NCBI GenBank assembly: GCA_014655195.1
Contig: BNBH01000011.1
Coordinates: 62,001-126,000 of the forward strand
Length of the DNA: 64,000 nt
Direction: 5' to 3'
Source of the DNA: Streptomyces cellulosae
GTDB taxonomy: Bacteria; Actinomycetota; Actinomycetes; Streptomycetales; Streptomycetaceae
Shown: positions 49,044 through 57,513 of the stretch, one piece after another
How positions within the stretch are numbered: the first letter of the stretch is position 1
Layout: every line of letters starts with the position of its first letter
The notes under the pieces: generated by a model
The model's input: only the letters and a program-made list of their open reading frames with translations
Databases searched by the model: none
What the model was told of the DNA's origin: nothing
Translations under genes and position numbers: made by a program

Positions 49044-49148
49044 ATGTCCACGCACATGTTCCCGCCGCTCCCGTCCGCCCTCGCCGTCGTCGCGGGCCGA
49101 CAGCAGCGGTCCGGCGCCCGGGAAGGCACGACTCCCCCGCGCCCGTGA
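49044..49148 (+). CDS. Short upstream ORF overlapping LysE gene (34 aa)
   Basis: ATG 49044 opens a 34-residue frame (MSTHMFPPLPSALAVVAGRQ...) that ends at a TGA overlapping the LysE GTG start. GAGG lies about ten bases upstream, while the LysE start has no ribosome site of its own. This suggests translational coupling, with the small ORF feeding ribosomes to LysE. No function is known for the peptide. Confidence 0.35.
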   Translation: MSTHMFPPLPSALAVVAGRQQRSGAREGTTPPRP

Positions 49149-49777
49149 CCGCCGCGCTGCTCGCGGGGCTGCTCGCCGGCTACGGCATCGCGATCCCCGT
49201 GGGCGCCGTCGGCACCTACCTCTTCTCCCTCACCGCCCGTACGTCCCTGCGCACCGGCGTGTGCGCGGCGCTGGGCGTCGCCACGGCCGACGGCCTGTAC
49301 GCGCTCGCCGCGGTCCTCGGCGGCTCCGCCCTCGCCTCGGCACTGCGCCCGGCCCTGGGCCCGCTGCGCTGGGTGTGCGTCCTCGTCCTGGCCGCGCTGG
49401 CGGCACGGGGCGCGGCGGGCGCGCTACGGCAGCACCGCGACCGCCGCCTCACCATGCGGGCCGTCCCGCCGCCTCCGGGCGCCCTGAGGGCGTTCCTGGC
49501 ACTGCTGGGCCTCACCCTGCTCAACCCGACCACGGTGATCTACTTCGCGGCACTGGTCCTCGGCTCGCAGGGCGGTTCGGCGGCGGGCGCGGCGGAGCGA
49601 ACGGTCTTCGTGACGGCGGCCTTCGCGGCCTCGGCTAGCTGGCAGGTCCTGCTGGCGGGGGGCGGGGCGCTGCTGGGCCGGGCGCTGACCGGCCACCGGG
49701 GGCGGCTGATGACGGCGCTGGTGGCGAGTGGGGTCATGACGGCGCTGGCTCTGCGGATGGCACTCACACCGGCCTGA
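49145..49777 (+). CDS. LysE-family exporter
   Basis: A 210-residue membrane protein with five or six helices. The first helix GLLAGYGIAIPVGAVGTYLFSL contains the conserved glycine/proline motif of LysE/RhtB exporters, and TLLNPTTVIYFAALVLG is the second family signature (NPK-like). It should export an amino acid or related metabolite across the plasma membrane. GTG 49145 overlaps the stop of a short upstream ORF; the N-terminus fits the family length. A 46-base palindrome follows its stop codon. Confidence 0.82.
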   Translation: MTAALLAGLLAGYGIAIPVGAVGTYLFSLTARTSLRTGVCAALGVATADGLYALAAVLGGSALASALRPALGPLRWVCVLVLAALAARGAAGALRQHRDRRLTMRAVPPPPGALRAFLALLGLTLLNPTTVIYFAALVLGSQGGSAAGAAERTVFVTAAFAASASWQVLLAGGGALLGRALTGHRGRLMTALVASGVMTALALRMALTPA

Positions 49778-49788
49778 CGGCCGGTCGT

Positions 49789-49834
49789 CCTCAAGTGCCG
49801 GAGGGGCTGCAAGCAGCCCCTCCGGCACTTGAGG
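49789..49834. terminator. 22-bp-arm palindrome between convergent genes
   Basis: CCTCAAGTGCCGGAGGGGCT plus GC and its exact complement form 22-bp arms with a 2-base loop, 11 bases after the LysE stop. The same design recurs at 55009. Confidence 0.88.
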
Positions 49835-49914
49835 AGCGGGGAGCGAGCCGAAGCCCCGGCATGTCAGCCCCCTCGGCGCTTGAGGAGCGGGGTCCGGGGC
49901 GGAGCCCCGGGGCC

Positions 49915-49964
49915 GGGTACGGGAAGGGGCGGCGGGGGCGGGTACGGGAAGGGGCGGCGGGGGC
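49915..49964. repeat. 25-bp perfect tandem duplication
   Basis: GGGTACGGGAAGGGGCGGCG plus GGGGC occurs twice head to tail (49915-49939 and 49940-49964), just beyond the SpoIIE gene 3' end. Confidence 0.9.
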
Positions 49965-49996
49965 GGAACACCTCGTGCGGCACCCCCGCCGCACCC

Positions 49997-51721
49997 TCAC
50001 CGCGCCCGCGCCAGCAGCAACGTGACGTCGTCCTCCGGAGCCCTCGGCAGCGTGTCGACGACAGCCGCACACAGCTCCGCCAGCGATGAGTCGCCACCCC
50101 GGGCAAGAGCCCCCCGCACCCGCTCCATCCCGACGTCGATGTCATGCTCCCGGTCCTCGACCAGCCCGTCCGAGTACAGCGCGATCAGCCCACCCGGAGG
50201 CAACTCGAGCACCGCCGCCTCATGAGGCGGCAACCCGTACCCCAGCGGAGTGCCATGCGGCAGATCAGGAAACGCGAGGCTCCCGTCGGCCCCGGTGACA
50301 ACCGGCGGCGGATGCCCGGCCAGGGCAACCGTGCAGGTACGCACCCCCGGGTCGTACACCGCGTACACACAGGTAGCCCCGACGGAGCAGCACTCCGGGT
50401 CCGCCTCGTCCGCCTCCACGAGATGCGCGGACGTCCGGTCCAACCGGGCCAGCAACTCCGCCGGAGGAAGGTCAAGATCGGCCAGCGTACGGATCGCCGT
50501 CCGCAGCCGCCCCATCGCGGCCGCGGCGGCGATCCCGTGCCCCACCACGTCCCCGACGACCAGCGCGAGCCGCCCCCCGGACAGCCCGAACACGTCGAAC
50601 CAGTCCCCGCCGGCGCTGTACTCCGCGTCGGCCGGGACGTAGTGCGCGGCCACCTCCATGGCGTCGCCCCCGTCCACCCGCCGCGGCAGCAGACTGCGCT
50701 GAAGCGTGAGCGCGGCGGTCCGCTCGCGGGTGTAGCGGCGGGCGTTGTCGAGGCTGAGCGCGGCGCGGGCGGCGATCTCCTCGGCGAGCAGCCGGTCGCC
50801 GTCGTCGAAGGGCGTCGGGTTGTCCGCGCGGACGAGGACCACCACGCCCATCAGCAGCCCGCGGGCCTGGAGGGGGACGATCAGCAGCGAGTGCATGCCG
50901 AACCGGCGGATCTTCTCCGCGCGCGCCGGGTCGTTGTCCAGCCAGGTGCCGGGCGAGGTGTCGATGTGCGGCTGCAGCAAGGGCCGGCCCGTGTGCAGCA
51001 CCTGCGTGAAGGGCGATGCCTTGGGCACGAACACGGCATCCCCGGACGCCCACAGTGACTCGGGGGCGCCGTCGTGGACGGAGGCGACTCCGGCGCGGCG
51101 GAAGGTGGGGACGCGGCCGTCGGCGGTGCCGAGCCGTTCCAGCGGCTCCCCGCCGAGCCGTACCGCCTCCGTCAGATCGACGGTGACGTAGTCGGCCAGC
51201 AGCGGCACGGTGAAGTCGGCCAGTTCCTGCGCGGTGCGCACGACGTCCAGGGTGGTGCCGATACGCGCGCCGGCCTCGCTGGCCACGGCGAGACGGTCCT
51301 GCACGCCGCGTCCGCTGCGTACGTCCAGCACCAGCAGGGCCACGCCGAGCGGAAGGCCGTCGGGGTCGTCCAGGCGCAGGGCGGTGGCGGCGAGGAAGCG
51401 GGGCCGCCGGTCGCCCTGGACCACCGGGACGCGGTACGGGCGGCCGATGACGCAGGCACCGGTGTCGAGCACGTCGCGGACGGTCTCCTCCAGGGCGGCG
51501 GCGTCACCTGCCAGCGAGGCGCGGGGCGGCCGGCCTAGCCGCTGCTCGCGGGGGATGCCGTCGTACCGGGTGAGGACGTCGTTGGCCCAGACGCAGCGCA
51601 GCTCCGTGTCCCACACGGCGAGCCCGAGGCCCGCGTGCGTGAGCAGGGAGCGCAGCACGGGTCCGGCGGGGCCCCGGAGGAGTTCCTCCGGGCCGGGCGG
51701 TCGCGGGTCCGGTGCTGCCAC
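49997..51721 (-). CDS. PAS-GAF-SpoIIE phosphatase
   Basis: A 574-residue protein: PAS-like domain (about 20-130; LTHAGLGLAVWDTELRCVWAND), GAF domain (about 145-335; IGTTLDVVRTAQELADFTVPLLADYVTVDL) and SpoIIE/PP2C (about 355-574; GGDWFDVFGL, VVGDVVGHG and ALYSDGLVEDRE). It lacks the HATPase domain found in its relatives at 18506 and 44971. The sensor and catalytic sequence are close to those of the 44971 protein, which suggests paralogy. ATG 51721 begins a Pro-rich N-terminus without a strong ribosome site; an in-frame later start is possible. Confidence 0.88.
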   Translation of the reverse strand: MAAPDPRPPGPEELLRGPAGPVLRSLLTHAGLGLAVWDTELRCVWANDVLTRYDGIPREQRLGRPPRASLAGDAAALEETVRDVLDTGACVIGRPYRVPVVQGDRRPRFLAATALRLDDPDGLPLGVALLVLDVRSGRGVQDRLAVASEAGARIGTTLDVVRTAQELADFTVPLLADYVTVDLTEAVRLGGEPLERLGTADGRVPTFRRAGVASVHDGAPESLWASGDAVFVPKASPFTQVLHTGRPLLQPHIDTSPGTWLDNDPARAEKIRRFGMHSLLIVPLQARGLLMGVVVLVRADNPTPFDDGDRLLAEEIAARAALSLDNARRYTRERTAALTLQRSLLPRRVDGGDAMEVAAHYVPADAEYSAGGDWFDVFGLSGGRLALVVGDVVGHGIAAAAAMGRLRTAIRTLADLDLPPAELLARLDRTSAHLVEADEADPECCSVGATCVYAVYDPGVRTCTVALAGHPPPVVTGADGSLAFPDLPHGTPLGYGLPPHEAAVLELPPGGLIALYSDGLVEDREHDIDVGMERVRGALARGGDSSLAELCAAVVDTLPRAPEDDVTLLLARAR

Positions 51722-51997
51722 GGTCCAGCCTCCCGGGGTCGGTCACACCTTTGCCGCACGTCAGCGCCGCCGAGGGGGCGGCGAGGCGTGGAGGGGCCCC
51801 CGTCCATGGAAACGGGGTCCCGCCGCCACGCGCAACTCGCCCGCCCGTCCTGCCCGCACGTCGGGGGTCGGACGGTGTTTCCTGGGCACTGGTCCTCCAC
51901 GGCCGGGACACGCCCGGCGCGGACGACTTACGGGTGCGGTGGGGCGGAGCGATGACCGGCCCGGCCGTACAACGCGAGAACGATGGGACGGATGCCA

Positions 51998-52441
51998 ATG
52001 CCTCTCGAAGGCGAGTACGAGCCCAGCCCGACGGCCTGGGTGCGGGAACAGGTGGAGCTGATCGAGCGGTCCGGCGGCACGGAGGGGACGACGCTGCAGG
52101 GCAAGCCGGTCGTCGTGCTCACCAGCCGGGGCGCGAAGAGCGGCAAGCTGCGCAAGACCCCGGTGATGCGGGTGGAGCACGACGGGCGGTACGCGGTGGT
52201 CGCCTCGCTGGGCGGCGCGCCCAGGCACCCCGTCTGGTACTACAACCTGAAGGCCCATCCGCATGTCGAGCTCCAGGACGGCCCGCACACATGGGACATG
52301 ACGGCCCGTGAGGTGACGGGTGAGGAGAAGGCCGAGTGGTGGAAGCGCGCGGTCGAGGCGTTCCCGCAGTACGAGGAGTACCAGAAGAAGACCAGCCGGG
52401 AGATCCCGGTCTTCGTGCTGGAGCGCGTCGACCGGGGCTGA
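51998..52441 (+). CDS. Deazaflavin (F420)-dependent nitroreductase-family protein
   Basis: A 147-residue split-beta-barrel protein of the Ddn family. [59 protein letters not shown] and ARE.TGEEK.EWWKR are the usual signatures. Members reduce quinones or nitro compounds with coenzyme F420, near the membrane. Three in-frame ATGs exist (51983, 51992, 51998); 51998 is chosen since GGGACGG is six bases upstream and it matches the family start. It is divergent from the SpoIIE gene across a 276-base gap with nothing else recognised. Confidence 0.9.
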   Translation: MPLEGEYEPSPTAWVREQVELIERSGGTEGTTLQGKPVVVLTSRGAKSGKLRKTPVMRVEHDGRYAVVASLGGAPRHPVWYYNLKAHPHVELQDGPHTWDMTAREVTGEEKAEWWKRAVEAFPQYEEYQKKTSREIPVFVLERVDRG

Positions 52442-52517
52442 CGGGGTGCGCGCACCGGCTCGGGAAAGATTCTCGGACCGGCCGCGCATGAAGCCCCGCC
52501 CGCCGGGCACACGAGCG

Positions 52518-53465
52518 TCAGGCCCCGCCGCGTTCCCCCGTCGCGGCGGGGCTTTCCCCTGCCTCCGCCGCCCCGCGCTCGGTGACGTCGAGGAAGACCT
52601 GGGCCGCCTCGGGGACCACCCGGACGATGGACCGCTTGATGCGCACGGCGACCTGTTCCACCCGCTCGCTGTCCAGTCCCGGCACCAGGTCGACACGGGC
52701 GGCCACCAGGGCGGTGTCCAGCCCGGTCTTCATGGTGAACAGCGCCTCCACGCTGTCGATCTCCGGCTGGGCGCGCAGCAGTTCCCGGATCCGGTCGCCG
52801 GTCCGGGGGTCGGCGGCCTCACCGATGAGCTGGTCGCGGGCCTCGCGGCCGAGCCGGTAGGCGACGTAGCCGAGGAGCAGCCCGATGGCGAGCGAGGCGC
52901 AGGCCTCCCACACCACCTGCCCGGTGATCATGTGCAGCGCCATGTCGGCCATGGCGAGGGTGACGCCGACGACCGCGGTGCCGTCCTCGGCGATGACCGT
53001 GCGCAGCGCCGGATCGCTCATCCCGCCGCCCTGACGGCGTACCTGGTAGAGGGCGCGCAGCAGCGAGCCGCCCTCGGCGAGGAGGGCCACGCCGAGCACG
53101 ACGAGCCCGGCGACGTAACCGCTCAGGTGCTCCTCTCCCCCGTTCCGCAGGGCGTCGATCCCCTGGTAGAAGGAGAAGCAGCCGCCCATGACGAAGATGC
53201 CGACGGCCGCGAGCAGCGACCAGAAGAACCGTTCCTTGCCGTAGCCGAAGGGGTGGCGGCGGTCGGCCGGGCGGCGGCTGCGGCGCAGGGCGGCGAGCAG
53301 GAAGACCTCGTTCACGCTGTCCGCCACCGAGTGCGCCGCCTCCGACAGCAGCGCGGGGGACGACGCGACCAGGCCGCCCACGGCCTTGGCGGCCGCGATC
53401 ACGAGGTTGGCGGCGAGCGCCACCAGCACGGTGAGCCGTGTTCTGCGATCCGATCGTGTAGTCAC
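52518..53465 (-). CDS. Cation diffusion facilitator (CDF) metal transporter
   Basis: A 315-residue CDF antiporter with six membrane helices and a C-terminal ferredoxin-like metal domain. SEAAHSVADSVNE carries the HxxxD metal site of helix II, and EDGTAVVGVTLAMADMAL the helix V partner (DGTAVVGV), where classical zinc exporters have HxxxD but this subgroup has DxxxxxG. The gene is of the 'cation transporter' type seen in actinobacteria. Its likely substrate is Zn, Fe or Mn efflux in exchange for protons. GTG 53465 is chosen from family length; the upstream frame is low in similarity. Confidence 0.85.
   Translation of the reverse strand: MTTRSDRRTRLTVLVALAANLVIAAAKAVGGLVASSPALLSEAAHSVADSVNEVFLLAALRRSRRPADRRHPFGYGKERFFWSLLAAVGIFVMGGCFSFYQGIDALRNGGEEHLSGYVAGLVVLGVALLAEGGSLLRALYQVRRQGGGMSDPALRTVIAEDGTAVVGVTLAMADMALHMITGQVVWEACASLAIGLLLGYVAYRLGREARDQLIGEAADPRTGDRIRELLRAQPEIDSVEALFTMKTGLDTALVAARVDLVPGLDSERVEQVAVRIKRSIVRVVPEAAQVFLDVTERGAAEAGESPAATGERGGA
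52522..52552 (+). terminator. Hairpin terminator inside the CDF gene 3' end
   Basis: GCCCCGCCGCG and CGCGGCGGGGC form 11-bp arms with a 9-base loop and are followed by TTT. It would stop transcription from the nitroreductase gene, though it overlaps the last codons of the convergent CDF gene. Confidence 0.7.
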
Positions 53466-53580
53466 GACGGCCGATTGCCCCGGTCGGCGCAGCTCATACC
53501 GTGCGGTCGGGGGAAAACGGGGAACGCGGTGACAGGGACGACGCAGCACCGACGAGTACCGACGACGGAGGGAGGCCACC

Positions 53581-54609
53581 ATGGGCGGCCGCGACGACGC
53601 GGGCGGCGGCAACAGTGCGTACGGCAGGAAGGCGTTCAAACGGTCCCGGGCCCACTTCCAGGACCGGATCACCGCGGACGGGCGGGACGGGTGGCCCGTG
53701 GAGGCCGGGCGTTACCGGCTGGTGGTGAGCCGCGCCTGCCCCTGGGCGAGCCGGGCGCTGGTGTCGCGGCGGCTGCTGGGGCTGGAGGACGCGCTGTCCC
53801 TGGCGGTCGTGGACCCGATCCAGGACGACCGCAGCTGGCGTTTCACCCTGGACCCGGACGGCCGGGACCCGGTGCTCGGCATCCGCTACCTCAGCGAGGC
53901 TTACGACCGGCGGGAGACGGATTACCCGGGCGGGGTGAGCGTGCCGGCGATCGTGGACGTGCCCAGCGGGAAGCTGGTCACCAACGACTACCAGCAGATC
54001 ACCCTGGACTTCGCGACCGAGTGGACGGCCCTGCACCGTGAGGGGGCGCCCGACCTGTATCCCGAGAAGCTCCGCGACGAGATCGACGCGGTGATGGACG
54101 ACGTCTTCCGGGACGTCAACAACGGGGTGTACCGGGCGGGTTTCGCCACCGGGCAGGAGGAGTACGAGGCCGCCTTCACGAGGCTGTTCCGGCGGCTGGA
54201 GTCGCTGGAGCAGCGGCTGGAGCGGCAGCGGTACCTGGTGGGGGACACCATCACGGAGGCGGACATCCGGCTGTTCACCACGCTGGTGCGGTTCGATCCC
54301 GTGTATCACGGCCACTTCAAGTGCAACCTGTGGAAGCTGACGGAGAGCCGGGTGCTCTGGGCGTACGTCCGCGACCTGTACCAGACGCCGGGGTTCGGCG
54401 ACACCGTCGACTTCGACCACATCAAGCGGCACTACTACCAGGTGCACACCGGCATCAACCCGTCCGGCATCGTCCCCCTCGGGCCCGACCTGTCCGGCTG
54501 GACGACTCCCCATCACCGCGAGGAGCTGGGCGGCCGGCCGTTCGGCGACGGCACCCCGCCGGGTCCGGTGCCGCCCGGTGAGGAGGTCCCGGAGCGGGGC
54601 CGCCCCTGA
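53581..54609 (+). CDS. Glutathionyl-hydroquinone-reductase-like (Xi-class) GST
   Basis: A 342-residue protein of the ECM4/YqjG type. The CPWA motif at residues 53-56 (SRACPWASRAL) holds the catalytic cysteine, and the C-terminal helical domain carries YLVGDTITEADIRLFTTLVRFDPVYHGHFKCN and the YYQVHTGINPSGIVPLGP tail, all family marks. In glutathione-using bacteria it reduces glutathionyl-hydroquinones; actinobacteria lack glutathione, so mycothiol conjugates are the likelier substrate (inference). ATG 53581 is preceded by GGAGG. The DUF4235 gene follows within 50 bases, perhaps in the same operon. Confidence 0.9.
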   Translation: MGGRDDAGGGNSAYGRKAFKRSRAHFQDRITADGRDGWPVEAGRYRLVVSRACPWASRALVSRRLLGLEDALSLAVVDPIQDDRSWRFTLDPDGRDPVLGIRYLSEAYDRRETDYPGGVSVPAIVDVPSGKLVTNDYQQITLDFATEWTALHREGAPDLYPEKLRDEIDAVMDDVFRDVNNGVYRAGFATGQEEYEAAFTRLFRRLESLEQRLERQRYLVGDTITEADIRLFTTLVRFDPVYHGHFKCNLWKLTESRVLWAYVRDLYQTPGFGDTVDFDHIKRHYYQVHTGINPSGIVPLGPDLSGWTTPHHREELGGRPFGDGTPPGPVPPGEEVPERGRP

Positions 54610-54658
54610 CCGACCACCCCCTGACGACCGAGCGACCAGCCGACCTAGGAGGAGCGAC

Positions 54659-54970
54659 GTGGCGAAGAAGAGCAAGAAGGCGAAGAAGAAGATGCCGCTG
54701 GCGTACAAGCCGATCGGCTTCGCGCTGGGATGGACCAGCGGCACCGTGGCGGGCATGGCCTTCCAGAAGACCTGGAAGGTGATCAGGAAGGAGGACAACG
54801 CACCGGACGCGCTGGACCGTGACCGCCGCTGGGGCGAGATTCTGCTGGCCGCGGCGATTCAGGGGGCGATCTTCGCGGTGGTGCGGAGTGCGGTGGACCG
54901 GGCCGGCGCGAAGGCGATCGAACGGTCCACGGGGACGTGGCCCGTTCCGGACAAGGGTGGCCGCGACTGA
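54659..54970 (+). CDS. DUF4235 membrane protein
   Basis: A 103-residue protein with a Lys-rich start (AKKSKKAKKKMP), a membrane-associated segment YKPIGFALGWTSGTVAGMAF and a second hydrophobic helix EILLAAAIQGAIFAVVRSAVD. This pattern is DUF4235, an actinobacterial family of unknown function with two membrane helices. AGGAGGAG six bases before GTG 54659 is a strong ribosome site. It follows the GST gene; a long palindrome (55009) lies after its stop. Confidence 0.85.
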   Translation: MAKKSKKAKKKMPLAYKPIGFALGWTSGTVAGMAFQKTWKVIRKEDNAPDALDRDRRWGEILLAAAIQGAIFAVVRSAVDRAGAKAIERSTGTWPVPDKGGRD

Positions 54971-55008
54971 CCCGGTGCCGTCCCGGGGCTCCGCCCCGGA
55001 CCCCGTTT

Positions 55009-55052
55009 CTCGAACGCCGGAGGGGCTACAGGTAGCCCCTCCGGCGTTCGAG
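55009..55052. terminator. 21-bp-arm palindrome between convergent genes
   Basis: CTCGAACGCCGGAGGGGCTA plus C and its exact complement form 21-bp arms with a 2-base loop, between the DUF4235 and glyoxalase genes. The central GCCGGAGGGGCT is shared with the palindrome at 49789. Confidence 0.88.
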
Positions 55053-55104
55053 GACGAGGCCCGCCAGGGCCGTAGGGGGGCAAGGGGCGCAGCCCCCGAC
55101 ACGC

Positions 55105-55497
55105 TCACCCCTGCTTGGGTGCCGTAGGCACACCCCTCCGCACCGTGAAGCTGTGACCCGCAGGATCGGCATACCCGCGTTCCTCCGCGGCGCCGGCCGC
55201 ATCACCACTCTCCGTCGGGCACCCGCCCAGACTCACGATCTTCCGCTCCACCCCGTCCAGGTCATCCGCCACGAACTCGAGGTGCGCCTGAAGAGAGTTC
55301 TCGGGCCGCGGCCAGCTCGGGGCGGTCGCGTTCACGTCGCGGCGCAGGGCCAGGCGGAAGCCGTCGGCGGTGCGGAGCTCCACCCGGTTGGCGGTCGCGT
55401 CGACGTGGTCCGCCTCCAGCAACTCCTTGTAGAACTCGGCGAGTTTCTCGGGTTCGGCGCAGTCGAGCACCACCACGCCCGTGGTCACCAGTGCCAT
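55105..55497 (-). CDS. VOC/glyoxalase-family protein
   Basis: A 130-residue protein with two beta-alpha-beta-beta-beta modules of the vicinal-oxygen-chelate fold: VVLDCAEPEKLAEFYKELLEADHVDATANRVELRTADGFRLALRRD and LEFVADDLDGVERKIVSLGG...YADPAGHSFTVRRG. The divergent-type metal site (usually His and Glu) is only partly visible, so it could be an enzyme or a small-molecule binding resistance protein. GGAGGAG precedes ATG 55497; the longer frame has no family features. Confidence 0.88.
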   Translation of the reverse strand: MALVTTGVVVLDCAEPEKLAEFYKELLEADHVDATANRVELRTADGFRLALRRDVNATAPSWPRPENSLQAHLEFVADDLDGVERKIVSLGGCPTESGDAAGAAEERGYADPAGHSFTVRRGVPTAPKQG

Positions 55498-55627
55498 GTC
55501 TCCTCCGCGGAGTCGGGTGCGGGGCGGTCCCGCCCCGTCTGAGGGACGCCTGTCCGCACTCCCCGCTTTCACGCATCGCCGCCGTAGCCTTCGATCAAAG
55601 TGGCGAAAAACTCGGTCGCAACACGAA

Positions 55628-55637
55628 GACATATGTC
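55628..55637. promoter_or_regulatory. Palindrome in the VOC/STAS gap
   Basis: GACATATGTC is a perfect 10-bp palindrome in an unusually AT-rich patch (about 55600-55680) between the divergent glyoxalase and STAS genes. It may be an operator or simply part of the promoter region. Confidence 0.35.
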
Positions 55638-55746
55638 ATTCGAACATGCTCAAATGCAGTCGTCCGCAAGTAACTCGCGTGCCTGGGGCCGGTGTTGGGG
55701 TCGGCGGGCCCCCCGGAGCACCCAGTTGGCTGGAGGCGATGGCGTC

Positions 55747-56205
55747 GTGCGGTTCGAACCCCCGCCGCTGACGCGGCATCTTCGCGTGCGCCGCGACCGG
55801 GGCCACACCGTGCTGGAGTTCCACGGTGAGATCGACATCGCGGCGGCGACCGAGATCGCGCCGCACCTCGATCTGGCGACCGCCGACCCGGACGCCCGCG
55901 TCGTCGTCGACCTGACCCACATCACGTTCTTCGACCTGTCCGGCCTGCGTCTGCTCTACCGGGCCCGGCACCGTCTCGCCGACGGACGGCTGCAGTTGGT
56001 CTGCGTCCACCCCCTGACCCTGCGGATGCTGCGCATCACCGGCCTGACCCGGCTGCTGCCTCCCCGGCCCTCCCTGGACGCGGCGCTGACCGCGCCCGAG
56101 TCGAAGCCCGGACCGGTGCAGGAGTCGCGGGTCCGCCCGCCCGTGCGCCCCCTCCGTGCCCCCGATGACGGAGTCCGTCCCCCAACTCCCCCGTCTGTTC
56201 CGTGA
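55747..56205 (+). CDS. STAS-domain anti-anti-sigma factor
   Basis: A 152-residue protein whose first 105 residues form a STAS domain (LTRHLRVRRDRGHTVLEFHGEIDIAAATEIAPHLDLA, VVVDLTHITFFDLSGLRLL). The phosphorylatable Ser in FFDLSGL matches SpoIIAA/RsbV, so it is a plausible target for the SpoIIE phosphatases and RsbW-type kinases in this window (inference). A Pro-rich tail follows. GGAGG lies 10 bases before GTG 55747. The upstream frame contains no family features. Confidence 0.85.
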   Translation: MRFEPPPLTRHLRVRRDRGHTVLEFHGEIDIAAATEIAPHLDLATADPDARVVVDLTHITFFDLSGLRLLYRARHRLADGRLQLVCVHPLTLRMLRITGLTRLLPPRPSLDAALTAPESKPGPVQESRVRPPVRPLRAPDDGVRPPTPPSVP

Positions 56206-56245
56206 GATGGCGGGCATGCGGACGGGAGGAAGGAGGGCCGTCGCC

Positions 56246-56908
56246 ATGACGACTCCGGTGAAGCGACCGACCGCGCGCGTGCCCGGCTGGGTGAAGGCAC
56301 TGGGCGCGACGGTGGTGGTGCTGGCCGTGCTGTTCGCCGGCATCCGGCTGAGCGTACTGCCGGGCCTGAAGGACCTGTTCGGCACGGAGACCCGCGACCG
56401 CTCGGGGCCCGCGCTGCTGGAGTCCATCCAGGACATCAGCCGCTACGACGCCGCCTCGGGCAACTTCCAGGTGGTGGTGGACCTGGAGAAGGACACCAAG
56501 TACCTGCCGGACGCGATCCGCGGCAGCCGCACCCTGTACGTGGGCGCGGGCGCCGTGGACGCGTACGTGGACCTCGGCGGGCTGAAGGAGGGCGACGTCC
56601 GGGTGGACGAGGACCGCACCTCGGCCGTCCTGCGGCTGCCCCATGCCCGTCTCGGCACCCCCGCGCTGGACGTGGACCGCTCCTACGCCGTCTCCAAGCA
56701 GCGCGGCCTGCTCGACCGGCTCGGGGATCTGTTCTCGGACAACCCCAACAGCGAACAGGCCGTGCAGAAGCTCGCCGTGCGGCACATACGGGAGGCGGCC
56801 GAGGAGAGCGAGCTGACCGCGCGGGCGGAGACCAACACCCGGCAGATGCTCCAGGGTCTGCTGCGTTCCCTGGGGTTCGAGCGGGTGCGGATCACCTTCG
56901 CTAGCTGA
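56246..56908 (+). CDS. DUF4230 membrane-anchored protein
   Basis: A 220-residue protein with one N-terminal membrane helix (about 17-37, ALGATVVVLAVLFAGIRLSVL) and a soluble domain, probably outside the membrane. SGPALLESIQDISRYDAASGNFQVVVDLEKD and VGAGAVDAYVDLGGLKEGDVRVDEDRTSAVLRLP are typical of DUF4230, of unknown function. The GGAGGAAGGAGGG stretch before ATG 56246 is a strong ribosome site. It follows the STAS gene by 40 bases and precedes the VanZ gene, so it may share their transcript. Confidence 0.85.
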   Translation: MTTPVKRPTARVPGWVKALGATVVVLAVLFAGIRLSVLPGLKDLFGTETRDRSGPALLESIQDISRYDAASGNFQVVVDLEKDTKYLPDAIRGSRTLYVGAGAVDAYVDLGGLKEGDVRVDEDRTSAVLRLPHARLGTPALDVDRSYAVSKQRGLLDRLGDLFSDNPNSEQAVQKLAVRHIREAAEESELTARAETNTRQMLQGLLRSLGFERVRITFAS

Positions 56909-56978
56909 CCGGACTGTGCCGCCCGACCGGGGGTAACCGCCGTAGCACTCACGCACCTTGACGACTGGAGGACTTCCG

Positions 56979-57455
56979 ATGGCCCGCGCCGCCCCCCAAC
57001 CGCTCCCGCTGCCCCTCAGGCTTCTGGTGCTCCTGTGCGCCTTCGCCGTGATGGTGGTCTTCGCGGTGGTGCTGGCCCGGCTCACGCTGCAGCCGTCCCC
57101 CGCCTCGGAGGCCCTGACGCACACCAATCTGCACCCGGGCCGCTCCCTGCGGGCCTACCTGGACCAGCCGGGGCTGCGCGACGCGGTCAAGCAGATCGGC
57201 GGCAACATCCTGCTGGGCGTGCCCTTCGGGGTGCTCGCGCCGGTCGTCGCGCCGCGCACCCGGGGCTTCCTGCGAATCCTCGTCCTGACGGCCGTGGTGA
57301 TGCTGCTGGTCGAGGTGGCGCAGGGCCTGCTGGTCACCGGCCGCGCCTTCGACATCGACGACGTCATCCTCAACACGGCCGGGGCGCTGCTCGGTTATCT
57401 GCTGATGGGCCGGCGGATGAGCAGGGCCGTGCACGCGCGCCGCAAGAAGGAGTGA
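56979..57455 (+). CDS. VanZ-like membrane protein
   Basis: A 158-residue protein with about four membrane helices. FDIDDVILNTAGALLGYLLMG is the VanZ signature, with GGNILLGVPFGVLAP earlier. VanZ proteins reduce susceptibility to glycopeptides in known cases, but most homologues are of unknown function in the envelope. GGAGG seven bases before ATG 56979 fixes the start. It ends at a strong hairpin shared with the next convergent gene. Confidence 0.88.
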   Translation: MARAAPQPLPLPLRLLVLLCAFAVMVVFAVVLARLTLQPSPASEALTHTNLHPGRSLRAYLDQPGLRDAVKQIGGNILLGVPFGVLAPVVAPRTRGFLRILVLTAVVMLLVEVAQGLLVTGRAFDIDDVILNTAGALLGYLLMGRRMSRAVHARRKKE

Positions 57456-57471
57456 CCCCGCCGCACGGCAC

Positions 57472-57510
57472 GCCGTACGCCTCCGTCCCCCGCGGGCGGA
57501 GGCGTACGGC
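57472..57510. terminator. Bidirectional hairpin terminator
   Basis: GCCGTACGCCTCCG and CGGAGGCGTACGGC form perfect 14-bp arms with an 11-base loop, 16 bases after the VanZ stop and just before the end of the convergent small gene. Confidence 0.85.
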
Positions 57511-57513
57511 CGT

